A DNA stretch of 64,000 bases, taken from the NCBI RefSeq assembly GCF_000717175.1, contig NZ_JNYD01000019.1, positions 186,001 to 250,000 of the forward strand, in the 5' to 3' direction. The notes under the pieces were generated by a model that saw only the letters and a list, made by a program, of their open reading frames with translations, did no database searches and had not been told where the DNA came from. The stretch's first letter is position 1; every line of letters begins with the position of its first letter. Below are positions 44,826 through 52,834 of this stretch, piece by piece. The stretch comes from Pseudonocardia autotrophica (lineage in GTDB: Bacteria; Actinomycetota; Actinomycetes; Mycobacteriales; Pseudonocardiaceae). The position numbers and the translations under genes are program-made.

Positions 44826-45605
44826 ATGACCTCCGCCGCCCCCGCTCCGCTCGCGACCGACACCCACCCCGAGCCCCGCGTCGCCCTCGTCACCGGTGGC
44901 GCCCGCGGGATCGGGGCGGCGATCACCACCGCCCTGGCCCGCTCCGGGGTGCACGTGGCCGCCGGCTACAGCTCCAACTCCAAGGCCGCCAACGACCTGG
45001 CCGAGAAGCTGCGCGCCGAGGGCTGCTCGGTCTCGGTGCACCAGGGCAACGTCGGTTCCCCGGAGGACTGCCAGCGCTACGCCGACGAGGTGCTCGCGGC
45101 CCACGGGAAGATCGACTACCTGGTCAACAACGCGGGGATCACCGTCGACAAGACGGTGCGGCGGATGACCGTCGAGGACTGGCACGCGGTGCTGCGGATC
45201 AACCTCTCCGGCGCGTTCTACATGACCAAGGCCGTGCTGGACCACATGTCCGGCAACGGCTTTGGCCGGATCGTCAACATCAGCTCGGTGATCGGCGAGT
45301 CCGGCGCCGTGGGCCAGGCGAACTACGCGGCGTCGAAGTCCGGCCTGTTCGGGTTCAGCAAGAGCCTGGCGCAGGAGGTGGCGCGCAAGGGGATCACGGT
45401 CAACTGCGTGGCCCCGGGCTACATCGAGACCGAGATGGTGGCCGCGGTCCCGGAGAAGGTGCTGGAGAAGCTGCTCGCGAACGTCCCGGTCGGGCGGCTG
45501 GGCCAGGCGCACGAGATCGCCCGCGCCGTCCAGTTCCTCCTCGACGACGACGCCGGCTACATCACCGGCAGTGTCGTCGCGGTCAACGGCGGGCTGGACA
45601 TGTAA
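44826..45605 (+). CDS. fabG: 3-oxoacyl-ACP/acetoacetyl-CoA reductase (FabG/PhaB-like SDR)
   Basis: A 259-residue classical SDR: NAD(P) loop TGGARGIGAA, NNAGITVDKTVRRMTVEDW, serine in NISSVIGESG, and catalytic YAASK in QANYAASKSG. DKTVRRMTVEDWHAVLRINLSGAFYMTKAVLDHM is closer to PhaB/acetoacetyl-CoA reductases than to housekeeping FabG, suggesting a CoA-linked 3-ketoacyl substrate. ATG 44826 begins 2 bp after the carboxylase stop, so the gene belongs to the same operon and probably reduces the product of the KAS III-like enzyme. A perfect hairpin ends the operon. Confidence 0.9.
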   Translation: MTSAAPAPLATDTHPEPRVALVTGGARGIGAAITTALARSGVHVAAGYSSNSKAANDLAEKLRAEGCSVSVHQGNVGSPEDCQRYADEVLAAHGKIDYLVNNAGITVDKTVRRMTVEDWHAVLRINLSGAFYMTKAVLDHMSGNGFGRIVNISSVIGESGAVGQANYAASKSGLFGFSKSLAQEVARKGITVNCVAPGYIETEMVAAVPEKVLEKLLANVPVGRLGQAHEIARAVQFLLDDDAGYITGSVVAVNGGLDM

Positions 45606-45617
45606 CTCCCTGCTCAG

Positions 45618-45664
45618 GCGAACGGCGCTCTCGCTCATTCCCGGTGAGCGAGAGCGCCGTTCGC
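45618..45664 (+). terminator. Operon terminator hairpin after fabG
   Basis: Perfect 20-bp stem, arms 45618-45637 and 45645-45664, with a 7-nt loop (ttcccgg), starting 12 bp after the fabG stop and followed by gttctctcat. It marks the end of the condensing enzyme-carboxylase-reductase operon. Confidence 0.85.
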
Positions 45665-45737
45665 GTTCTCTCATCAGTTCTGACGATCGCCGGCGGGAGC
45701 GGTAACAGGAGCAGCAGGTTGCGCCGAAAGGCCCAAC

Positions 45738-46622
45738 GTGACCACCTCTTCGCAGCCGCCGCAGGGCGGGCAGCCCCAGTACCCCGGCCCGTACGGGCCG
45801 CCGCAGCAGTACGGCCAGTACCCGCAGTACGGCCAGTACGGCGCCCCGCAGCAGCCGTGGGCGCAGGTACCGCAGCAGTACGCCCCGGTCCCGCCGTCCG
45901 CGCCGCAGCCGCGCAACGGCCTCGGCACCGCCGGCTTCGTGCTCGGCCTGCTGGCCCTGCTGTTCGCCTGGATCCCCTTCGTCGGCGTGATCGGCTGGCC
46001 GCTGTCGATCCTCGGCCTGATCCTCTCGGGCTTCGGCCTGCAGCGCGTCACCAGCGGCAAGGCCGACAACAAGGGCCTCTCGGTCGCGGGCATCGCGCTG
46101 TCGGCGATCGCCCTGCTGGTCTGCATCCTGTGGGCCACCGCCTTCGCCAGCGCGGTCAGCGAGACCTCGACGTCCTCGGGCACGGTGTCCGGCGCGGCCC
46201 CGACGGCCGCTGCGGGCGCACCGGCCGCAGCGCAGACGGTGAGCTTCGGGCAGACGTACACCTACAAGGACGGGCTGGCGGTGACGATCGCGGCGCCGGC
46301 CGACTTCACCCCGTCGCGGTTCGCCGCGCCGCAGAACGTCGACCGGGCGGTCCTGCTGACCGTGACCGTGCAGAACGGCACGACGCAGAACTACGACGTC
46401 AACACCTTCGGCAACGGGCCGAATGTGACCTTCGACGGCGCGAAGGCCGAGGAGATCACGGACCTCGACCAGCTCCAGCTCGCCGAGTCCGCCACCGTCC
46501 TGCCCGGCAAGAGCTACACGTACGAGAAGGCCTTCGCCGTCGGCTCCGGCACCGGTGAGCTGCAGGCCGAGTGGACCCGTGAGGTCTTCTCCGACCCCGT
46601 GATCTTCATGGGCCGGGCCTGA
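45738..46622 (+). CDS. Membrane protein with DUF4190-like and DUF4352-like regions
   Basis: A 294-residue protein. Residues 1-58 are a Pro/Gln/Tyr-rich cytosolic tail with repeated QYGQYPQYGQYG; about 62-145 hold two TM helices of the DUF4190 type (GLGTAGFVLGLLALLFAWIPFVGVIGWPLSILGLILS). The rest is an extracellular beta-rich domain of the DUF4352/telokin-like kind (GQTYTYKDGLAVTIAAPADF, RAVLLTVTVQNGT, GKSYTYEKAFAV). Function unknown; such proteins are common, often envelope-associated, in actinobacteria. GTG 45738 is the start. It is convergent with the glycosidase gene. Confidence 0.75.
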   Translation: MTTSSQPPQGGQPQYPGPYGPPQQYGQYPQYGQYGAPQQPWAQVPQQYAPVPPSAPQPRNGLGTAGFVLGLLALLFAWIPFVGVIGWPLSILGLILSGFGLQRVTSGKADNKGLSVAGIALSAIALLVCILWATAFASAVSETSTSSGTVSGAAPTAAAGAPAAAQTVSFGQTYTYKDGLAVTIAAPADFTPSRFAAPQNVDRAVLLTVTVQNGTTQNYDVNTFGNGPNVTFDGAKAEEITDLDQLQLAESATVLPGKSYTYEKAFAVGSGTGELQAEWTREVFSDPVIFMGRA

Positions 46623-46633
46623 CCCCCGAGCCC

Positions 46634-46713
46634 GTCACCGGGCCACACCGGGTGGTCACGCACCGGCCCGGTGACCACGGACGGCGTCCCCGCCTCCCGC
46701 GCGGGGACGCCGT
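46634..46713. terminator. Two consecutive hairpins between convergent genes
   Basis: First hairpin: perfect 11-bp arms GTCACCGGGCC (46634-46644) and GGCCCGGTGAC (46665-46675). Second: perfect 13-bp arms ACGGCGTCCCCGC (46681-46693) and GCGGGGACGCCGT (46701-46713). They lie between convergent stops at 46622 and 46724 and could terminate each direction separately. Confidence 0.72.
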
Positions 46714-46723
46714 TCGGCGTTCT

Positions 46724-47992
46724 CTACCGCCGGCAGAGGTTCTTGGCGGCGAGGATGCGCTCGACCGCGCGGTCGTTGTCCACGGCGGCGATCTTCCCGG
46801 AGTCGAGGGCCTGCTGGAGGGTGTCGAGGATCGGGGCGACCGGCTCGACGTTCGACGACAGCGCAACGTCCGCGCCCGCCGCCAGCGCCGTCAGGCTCGC
46901 CTGCGGCAGCGTGAACCGGTTGCTGACGGCCTTCATCGCGCCCAGGTCGTCCGTCATGACCACGCCGTCGAACCGGTACTCGTCGCGCAGCAGCGTGTAG
47001 GTCGCCGGGGTGAGCGAGGAGGGGAGGTCGTCCGTGAGGCCCGGGACGTCGAGGTGCCCGACCATCACGCCGACCCGATCGTGGTCCAACTGCGCCAGCA
47101 GGTCGGTGTACGGCTTCAGGTCCGCCTGCCGCAGCTGGTCGAGCGGCGGCACGGAGACGCGGCCCTGGTGCGAGTCGCCGCTGGAGTGCCCGTGCCCGGG
47201 GAAGTGCTTGAGCACGCCGTAGACCCCGGCCTGCCGCAGTCCCTCCTCGAAGGCGCCGGCGTAGCGGGTGACCACCGCGGGGTCGTTCGAGAAGGAGCGG
47301 TCCCCGATCACCGAGGTGGCCGGCTGGTCGCTGACGTCGACGTCCGGCGCCAGGTCCCAGGTCACGCCGCGCGCCGCCAGCTGCCGGCCGCGCTCCTCGG
47401 CGAGGGCGCGGACCTGCTCGGGGGTCTTCCTCGCCATCGCGCGGGCGCTGGGCAGCTCGCCGTCGAGGTCGTCGATGCGCTGCACGCGGCCGCCCTCGTC
47501 GTCGACGGCCACGGCGACCGGGAGGTTCCCGGCCTCCTGCACGGCGTCGAGCGCCTTGTTCTGCAGCAGGGCGTTCGCGTTGCCGCCCAGGAAGATCCCG
47601 CCGACGTGCGAGTCCCGGACGATCTTCGCGGCACCGGCGGGGTCGGCGGCCTCGACGCCGACCATCAGCCGTTGGGCCAGGCGGTCGCGCGGGCTGAGCG
47701 CCTCGACCATGGAGACGCAGGTGGGGCGTGGGTCGGCCGGCTCCGGCGCGGCCTGCGGGTCGGGCGCGGCCTGCGGGTCGGGCGCGACCTGCTGCTGAGG
47801 CGTCTGCTCAGCGCGGGCGGAGAGCGCGACGTCCGGCGCCGCCCCGGTGATCACGCCGATCCCCGCCAGCAGCGCGCCCACCACGAGCCCGGCGCTGAGG
47901 ACCGAGACCGCCCGGCGGCGCCGACGCGGCGGGCGCGGCCGCTCGGGGGCTTCGGGCGCCAGGTCTCCGGGAGGGAAGCTCTCGATCCGCAT
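46724..47992 (-). CDS. Glycoside hydrolase family 3 beta-N-acetylhexosaminidase (NagZ-like), exported
   Basis: A 422-residue protein with a cytosolic Arg/Pro-rich start, a TM/signal segment (about 30-52), a Pro/Ala/Gln linker with the repeat PDPQAAPDPQAAPEP, and a GH3 catalytic domain from about 90. NagZ motifs are clear: AVDDEGGRVQRI, KHFPGHGHSSGDSHQGRVSVPP (the flexible loop with the catalytic His-Asp pair) and FDGVVMTDDLGAMKAV with the nucleophile aspartate. It likely removes N-acetylglucosamine from cell-wall fragments outside the membrane. The start is ATG 47992. Confidence 0.9.
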   Translation of the reverse strand: MRIESFPPGDLAPEAPERPRPPRRRRRAVSVLSAGLVVGALLAGIGVITGAAPDVALSARAEQTPQQQVAPDPQAAPDPQAAPEPADPRPTCVSMVEALSPRDRLAQRLMVGVEAADPAGAAKIVRDSHVGGIFLGGNANALLQNKALDAVQEAGNLPVAVAVDDEGGRVQRIDDLDGELPSARAMARKTPEQVRALAEERGRQLAARGVTWDLAPDVDVSDQPATSVIGDRSFSNDPAVVTRYAGAFEEGLRQAGVYGVLKHFPGHGHSSGDSHQGRVSVPPLDQLRQADLKPYTDLLAQLDHDRVGVMVGHLDVPGLTDDLPSSLTPATYTLLRDEYRFDGVVMTDDLGAMKAVSNRFTLPQASLTALAAGADVALSSNVEPVAPILDTLQQALDSGKIAAVDNDRAVERILAAKNLCRR

Positions 47993-48059
47993 CGCACCCC
48001 AGTGTCCCTGCCGCGCCGGGCCGTCCCGCACACCCCCGCCCCGCGCGTCGCGACACGGC

Positions 48060-49070
48060 TCAGCCGAGCGGGGGAACCTGCTCCCCCACCGGCGGCGGCT
48101 CGGGCGGGGTGCCGTCGCCGAAGGGGCGCCCGCCCAGCTCCTCGCGGTGGTGCGGGGTGAGCCAGCCGGAGAGGTCCGGGCCGGCCGGCACGATGCCCGT
48201 CGGGTTGATCTCCTTGTGGACCCCGTAGTAGTGCTGCTTGATCTGGGTGAAGTCGATCGTGTCGCCGAAGCCCGGGGTCTGGAACAGGTCCCGCGCGTAG
48301 GCCCACAGCACCGGCATCTCGGTGAGCTTCTGCCGGTTGCACTTGAAGTGGCCGTGGTAGGCGGCGTCGAAGCGGACGAGCGTGACCCACAGCCGCACGT
48401 CCGCCTCGGTGATCGTGTCGCCGACGAGGTAGCGCTGGTCCGCGAGCCGGTCGGAGAGCTCGTCGAGGCGGTCGAACAGCGCCGTGTACGCCCGCTCGTA
48501 CGCCCCCTGTCCCTTGGCGAACCCGGACTTGTACACGCCGTTGTTGACATCGTGGAAGATCTGCTCGGAGATCTCCTCGATCTCGTCGCGGTACTTGTCC
48601 GGGAACAGGTCCGGCGCGCCCGGGCGGTGGTACGCCGACCACTGGGTGGCGAAGTCGAACTCGAGCGCCTTGTAGTCGTTGGTCACGACCTTCCCACCGG
48701 CCACCTCGACGACCGCCGGCACCGTCACGCCCTGGTCGTAGCCCGGCACCGCCTTCTCGTAGGCCTCGCGCAGGTACTCGATCCCGAGCACCGGGTCCTT
48801 GTCGTCGGGGTCGAGGTGGAAACGCCAGCTCCGGTCGTCGTGCAGCGGGCCGGCGATGCCCAGCGAGATCACCGGCTCCAGGCCGTGCAGGCGGCGCGAG
48901 ATGATCGCGCGGTTCGCCCACGGGCAGGCCCGCGCCCCGACCAGGCGGTAGCGGTCCGGCTCGACGGGCCACGGCGACGACCCGTCCGAGGTGATCCGCT
49001 CCTGTACGCCGAGCGGCTCCCGCACGAACTCGTCCGTGCTCGACTGGGCGGCGCCTGCGATGTCGGCCAT
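48060..49070 (-). CDS. Glutathionyl-hydroquinone-reductase-family protein (ECM4/YqjG-like)
   Basis: A 336-residue GST-fold protein. The catalytic cysteine lies in ARACPWANRAIISRRL, the CPWA motif of glutathionyl-hydroquinone reductases; YLVGDTITEADVRLWVTLVRFDAAYHGHFKCN is the signature of the C-terminal helical domain. These enzymes reduce S-conjugated hydroquinones. Most actinobacteria use mycothiol instead of glutathione, so a mycothiol-conjugate substrate is likely here. The stop is 67 bp from the start of the downstream glycosidase gene. Confidence 0.9.
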   Translation of the reverse strand: MADIAGAAQSSTDEFVREPLGVQERITSDGSSPWPVEPDRYRLVGARACPWANRAIISRRLHGLEPVISLGIAGPLHDDRSWRFHLDPDDKDPVLGIEYLREAYEKAVPGYDQGVTVPAVVEVAGGKVVTNDYKALEFDFATQWSAYHRPGAPDLFPDKYRDEIEEISEQIFHDVNNGVYKSGFAKGQGAYERAYTALFDRLDELSDRLADQRYLVGDTITEADVRLWVTLVRFDAAYHGHFKCNRQKLTEMPVLWAYARDLFQTPGFGDTIDFTQIKQHYYGVHKEINPTGIVPAGPDLSGWLTPHHREELGGRPFGDGTPPEPPPVGEQVPPLG

Positions 49071-49122
49071 ACCTGGAATCTAGGTCCTCCCGGCCCGTCC
49101 CGCCGTGTGGTCGAATCCGACC

Positions 49123-50289
49123 ATGGTCGCCGCGACGGAGCTGTCGGATCTGGTACGCCCCGGGATGCGGGTGGCGCTCGGCGACGGGTGCGGCACGCCG
49201 CTCGCCCTGCACGGCCCGCTGAGCCGGGCGGCCGAGGGCAAGGGGGTCCGGCTCGTCGTCGGCTGGATGCCCGGCCTCGCGCCCGACCTGGACCCCGAAG
49301 CCTTCGCCGACATCCGGGTGCTGATGGGCGGGCCCGGCGTCCGACGCATGGTCGAGGCGGGGCAGGCGCACGTCGTCCCCTGCCGGCTGTCCGCCGTCCC
49401 GGCCCTGATGGCCGGCGCGCTGAGGCCCGACCTGCTCGTCGCGACCCTGGTCCGCGGCCCCGACGGCCTGCACCTCGGCGCCGAGGCCTCCTACCTGCGC
49501 GGGCTCGTCGACGCCGGGGTGCCGGTGGCCGCCGTCGTCTCCACCGCCGCGCCGCTCGCCGAGGTCGGCCCGCCGATCCCCGAGGAGCAGGTCACCGTGC
49601 TCGGCGAGACGGACGCGCCCCCGATCGAGATCCCCGACGCCGTCCCCACCCCGGCCGACGAGATCGTGGCGCGGCACGTCGCCGGGCTCGTCCCCGAAGG
49701 CGCGCGCGTGCAGGTCGGACCCGGGCGGCTCGCGCAGGCGATGGTCGGGGCCCTCGAGGTGCCGGTGCGGATCGACTCGGGGCTGCTGCCCGATCCGGTC
49801 GTCGACCTCGACGCCAAGGGCCTGCTGCTCGACGAGCCGGTCGCCGCCTACCTCTGCGGCACGCGGCGGCTCTACGAGTGGGCCGACGGCCGGCGGATCC
49901 TGCACCCGATCGAGGTCACCCACGACATCGGGCGGCTGTCGGCGGCCGGGGCGCCGCCTCTGATCGGCCTCAACGCCGCCCTGGAGATCGACCTCGACGG
50001 CCAGGTCAACGTCGAGGGCGTCGGCCGCGCGAGCGCCGGCATGATCGGCGGGCACCCCGACTTCTGCGCCGCGGGCGTGCGGGGCTCCGGGCTCTCCGTC
50101 ATCGCGATGCCCTCGACGGTCAAGGAGCGGCCCACCCTCGTCGAGCGGCTCTCCCGTCCGGTCACCACGGCCTCGCACGACGTCGAGGTGGTGGTCACCG
50201 ACCGGGGCGTCGCCGACCTCCGCGGGCTGGACCGGGGGGAGCGCCGCGCCGCCCTGCTGGAGCTGTGGGACGGGGAGGTGCGGTCGTGA
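49123..50289 (+). CDS. Acetyl-CoA hydrolase/transferase family protein
   Basis: A 388-residue member of the cat1/acetyl-CoA hydrolase family, shorter than the usual 430-500. VGPGRLAQAMVGAL, GLNAALEIDLDGQVNVEGVGRASAGMIGGHPDF and VTDRGVADLRGL are conserved; the glutamate in ALEIDL is the expected CoA-thioester nucleophile. It moves CoA between short acyl groups or hydrolyses acyl-CoA. ATG 49123 is preferred to GTG 49105. Its stop overlaps the next gene by four bases. Confidence 0.85.
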   Translation: MVAATELSDLVRPGMRVALGDGCGTPLALHGPLSRAAEGKGVRLVVGWMPGLAPDLDPEAFADIRVLMGGPGVRRMVEAGQAHVVPCRLSAVPALMAGALRPDLLVATLVRGPDGLHLGAEASYLRGLVDAGVPVAAVVSTAAPLAEVGPPIPEEQVTVLGETDAPPIEIPDAVPTPADEIVARHVAGLVPEGARVQVGPGRLAQAMVGALEVPVRIDSGLLPDPVVDLDAKGLLLDEPVAAYLCGTRRLYEWADGRRILHPIEVTHDIGRLSAAGAPPLIGLNAALEIDLDGQVNVEGVGRASAGMIGGHPDFCAAGVRGSGLSVIAMPSTVKERPTLVERLSRPVTTASHDVEVVVTDRGVADLRGLDRGERRAALLELWDGEVRS

Positions 50290-50642
50290 CGAGCCGGGTG
50301 CTCGCGGTGGCCGTCGACGCCCGGGACGCCGCGGAGCTCGCCCGCTTCTGGTCCGCCGCGCTCGGCCGCGGCGAGCCGTTCACCTGGGACGACGCCACCG
50401 GCACGACCTACGTCGAGCTTCCCGGCGAGCCGGCGCTGCTGTTCCAGCCGGTGCCCGAGGAGAAGTCCAGCAAGAACCGGATGCACCTGGACCTCGCGCC
50501 GCCGGAGGGCACGGGGCAGGGCGAGGAGATCGCAAGGTTGGTCGACCTGGGCGCACGGGTGCTCGACGAGGCGGAGGGCCATCCGGGGGTCGTGCTCGCC
50601 GATCCCGAGGGCAACGAGTTCTGCGTGCTCCCACCCCGGTGA
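50286..50642 (+). CDS. VOC-family protein (glyoxalase-like)
   Basis: A 118-residue protein starting at GTG 50286, coupled to the CoA-transferase-like gene by a GTGA overlap. AVDARDAAELARFWSAALGR opens the fold and VVLADPEGNEFCVLPP closes it; KNRMHLDLAPPEG in the middle is typical of the VOC subgroup without known chemistry. Function unknown. Confidence 0.8.
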   Translation: MTSRVLAVAVDARDAAELARFWSAALGRGEPFTWDDATGTTYVELPGEPALLFQPVPEEKSSKNRMHLDLAPPEGTGQGEEIARLVDLGARVLDEAEGHPGVVLADPEGNEFCVLPPR

Positions 50643-50669
50643 GGGCAAAAGCCCAGCTCACCGCGGGTC

Positions 50670-50709
50670 GTGAGTGGCAACTGCCCCTCTAGCGGCAGTT
50701 GCCGCTCAC
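50670..50709. terminator. GTGAGTG-family hairpin between convergent genes
   Basis: Arms 50670-50685 (GTGAGTGGCAACTGCC) and 50694-50709 pair over 16 bp with one wobble around the loop cctctagc. The right arm contains the stop codon (50706-50708) of the leftward hydrolase gene. The inner 18 bases (50680-50697) are identical to 2705-2722. Confidence 0.75.
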
Positions 50710-51587
50710 AGGAAGTCGCGCAGGGCGGAGAGGGTGGCGGGCAGGTTCTCCTCCACCAGGAAGTGCCCGGCGTCGGGGATCGCCCGGCCGGTGACGAGGG
50801 CGGGGTCGGCGGCGTGGCGGCGCCAGACCTCGGTCGGGGGTTCGGGGTTGCGGCCGACCACGCCCTTCTCGCCCCACAGGACCAGGGTCGGCGCACGGAG
50901 CGTCGCGCCCTCGGCGTCGTGTTCCAGGTCGATCGTGGCGCCGGCCCGGTAGTCCTCGAGCATCGCGTGCCGCGCCTCGGGGTCGGCGAAGGCCTTCTCG
51001 TACGCGGCCAGGGACTCGGCGTCGTGGGCCGCGAGCCCGCTCCCCCAGCTGCCGAGCAGGCGGTGCAGGTAGTAGATGGGGTCGCCGGCGATGAGACGCT
51101 CGGGCACGTCGGCGGGCTGGATGAAGAAGAACCAGTGGTAGTAGGCCTGGGCGAGCGCGCGGTCGACGTGCTCGTAGACGTAGCTCGTCGGCAGGATGTC
51201 CAGCAGCGCCAGCTTCTCCACGCGGTCGGCGTGGTCGAGGGCGAGCCGGTGGGTCACGCGGGCGCCCCGGTCGTGCCCGACGACGGCGAACCGCTCGAAA
51301 CCCAGCTCGGCCATCACCCCGGCCTGGTCGGTCGCCATGGCGCGGAACGAGTAGCCGTAGTGGTCCTCACCGGAGGGCGGACGGTCGGACTCCCCGTACC
51401 CGCGGAGGTCGGTCGCGACGACCGTGTGCCGCTCGGCCAGCTCGCGCATCACCGGTCGCCACATCACGTGACTCTGCGGGAAGCCGTGGAGCAGGAGCAC
51501 CGGAGGGCCCTCGCCGCCGCGCGTCCCGTGGATCCTGACCCCGTCGACCGTGACGTCGAAGGACGTGAACCCCGTCGTGTCCGCCAT
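50706..51587 (-). CDS. Haloacetate-dehalogenase-like alpha/beta hydrolase
   Basis: A 293-residue hydrolase resembling fluoroacetate dehalogenases: LLHGFPQSHVMWRPV, DLRGYGESD, nucleophile aspartate in VVGHDRGARVTHRLALDH, YYHWFFFIQPADVPERLI (the His-Trp of the halide pocket), EDYRAGATIDLEHD, and the late histidine in PDAGHFLVEE. The match supports C-X hydrolysis of haloacetates, but epoxide hydrolases share most motifs. ATG 51587 lies well inside the preceding GtrA reading frame, which continues 221 bp into this gene. Confidence 0.85.
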   Translation of the reverse strand: MADTTGFTSFDVTVDGVRIHGTRGGEGPPVLLLHGFPQSHVMWRPVMRELAERHTVVATDLRGYGESDRPPSGEDHYGYSFRAMATDQAGVMAELGFERFAVVGHDRGARVTHRLALDHADRVEKLALLDILPTSYVYEHVDRALAQAYYHWFFFIQPADVPERLIAGDPIYYLHRLLGSWGSGLAAHDAESLAAYEKAFADPEARHAMLEDYRAGATIDLEHDAEGATLRAPTLVLWGEKGVVGRNPEPPTEVWRRHAADPALVTGRAIPDAGHFLVEENLPATLSALRDFL

Positions 51588-52140
51588 GGTCCGGACCGTA
51601 GCCCGGCCGATCGCCGTCGGCAGCCGGTTCGGCGTCCCCGGACCGGGTCTCGAACACCCACGCCTTGAGCACGGCGAACCGGATCAGCCCGCCGAGCACG
51701 CTGGCCAGTGTGACCGCCGCCGTCTCCTCCAGCGGCGTGGCGCCGGGGACGATCTCGTGCAGGACCAGCAACACGGCGGTGCTGTAGCCGGCGTAGAAGG
51801 CGACGGTCCCCGCGTCCTGGATGTAGACCCGCCAGCGGTGGGCCGAGGCCCCCTGGAAGGTGAAGCGTCGGTTGATCTCGGTGCTCACCGCGGTGCTGAG
51901 CAGCAGCGCGACGAGGTTGGCCGGCACGGCGTCGAGGACCAGCCGCATGAGCAGGTAGAGCAGGGCGTTGACGGCGGTGCCGAGCCCGCCGACCACGCTG
52001 TACCGGACCAGCTGCGCCAGCAGCGGGAAGCGCGCCCGGAACGCAGCGGCCCCACGGCCCAGTCCCGCCACGGCACCGGCGGTGAGCTCGGCGAGTACGT
52101 GCCCCGGGTGCGTCACCCCGACCGCCCTGCTCGCCGTCAC
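51367..52140 (-). CDS. GtrA-family membrane protein with abnormal 3' overlap
   Basis: A 257-residue frame from GTG 52140. Residues about 40-170 are a GtrA domain with four TM helices (LVRYSVVGGLGTAVNALLYLLM, STEINRRFTF, FAVLKAWVF), a family that helps flip polyprenyl-phosphate-linked sugars. GtrA proteins normally end just after the last helix; here about 85 extra residues (GDRPGYGPDHGGHDG and on) are the out-of-frame reading of the hydrolase gene. Either the normal stop was lost or a frameshift occurred near 51620. The GtrA domain itself looks intact. Confidence 0.72.
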   Translation of the reverse strand: MTASRAVGVTHPGHVLAELTAGAVAGLGRGAAAFRARFPLLAQLVRYSVVGGLGTAVNALLYLLMRLVLDAVPANLVALLLSTAVSTEINRRFTFQGASAHRWRVYIQDAGTVAFYAGYSTAVLLVLHEIVPGATPLEETAAVTLASVLGGLIRFAVLKAWVFETRSGDAEPAADGDRPGYGPDHGGHDGVHVLRRHGRRGQDPRDARRRGPSGAPAPRLPAESRDVATGDARAGRAAHGRRDRPPRVRGVRPSALR

Positions 52141-52383
52141 CCGTCCACCTCTTCCGCCGATCCCCGTGACCGGTACCTTTGTCGCATCCCCGCCTGGGTC
52201 TACGCCCTTCCTCAGCTGTGCAAACGCTGTGAGGGACGATCTTTCATCCCGACGGGGAGATCCGTGACGGAGTCGTGATCAGCTCTACCCGTCACCGGTC
52301 CGTGGCACGCGCGTTGACTGTGTGAGGTCGATCGCCACCCGTCCGGGTGGCGGGCCGGGACATCGACAGGGGGACGGCCGGAC

Positions 52384-52827
52384 ATGCGTCGGACGGCACT
52401 GGCACTCGCGGTCATCGCGCTCGTCGCGACGGGTGGCGTCGCGGCCGCCACGGCGGCCTCCGCGGCCCCGACGAATGATCCGGCCGTCGCGCACGGCTAC
52501 TACCTGGCGCAGAACGGGACCGCGTGGGACGGCTCCTGGTCGCCCCAGTCGGACACGCTCGTCGACCCGAAGGTCGGGCACTGCTACGACCTGACGTCGC
52601 TGGCCACCGGCCCCGGCGCGGACTGGACGGAGTCGGTGAACCGCACCGACAAGGTCGCCCTGCTGTCCGCGAAGACCTGCGCGCAGCAGCAGGAGGACGC
52701 CGAGAACACGAGCGGGGAGGCCGCAGCGGCCGCGCATCAGGCGGCGCGCTGGACCTCCCCGGACTCGGTGTCGCCGGGCTCCGGCGACTACACGTTCCGC
52801 TCGGTGAGCTTCGCGAACGTGCCCTGA
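52384..52827 (+). CDS. Small secreted protein of unknown function
   Basis: A 147-residue protein with a clear Sec signal peptide (MRRTALALAVIALVATGG, cleavage expected near ASA-AP about residue 28). The mature part is about 120 residues with two cysteines (GHCYDL and AKTCAQQ) that could form one disulfide, is rich in Ala, Ser, Thr and Asp, and has no recognisable domain. ATG 52384 follows AGGGGGACGG. The 243-bp upstream gap, shared with the divergent GtrA gene, has TTGACT at 52314 as a possible -35. It is convergent with pcaG (7-bp gap). Confidence 0.65.
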   Translation: MRRTALALAVIALVATGGVAAATAASAAPTNDPAVAHGYYLAQNGTAWDGSWSPQSDTLVDPKVGHCYDLTSLATGPGADWTESVNRTDKVALLSAKTCAQQQEDAENTSGEAAAAAHQAARWTSPDSVSPGSGDYTFRSVSFANVP

Positions 52828-52834
52828 CGAGGGA

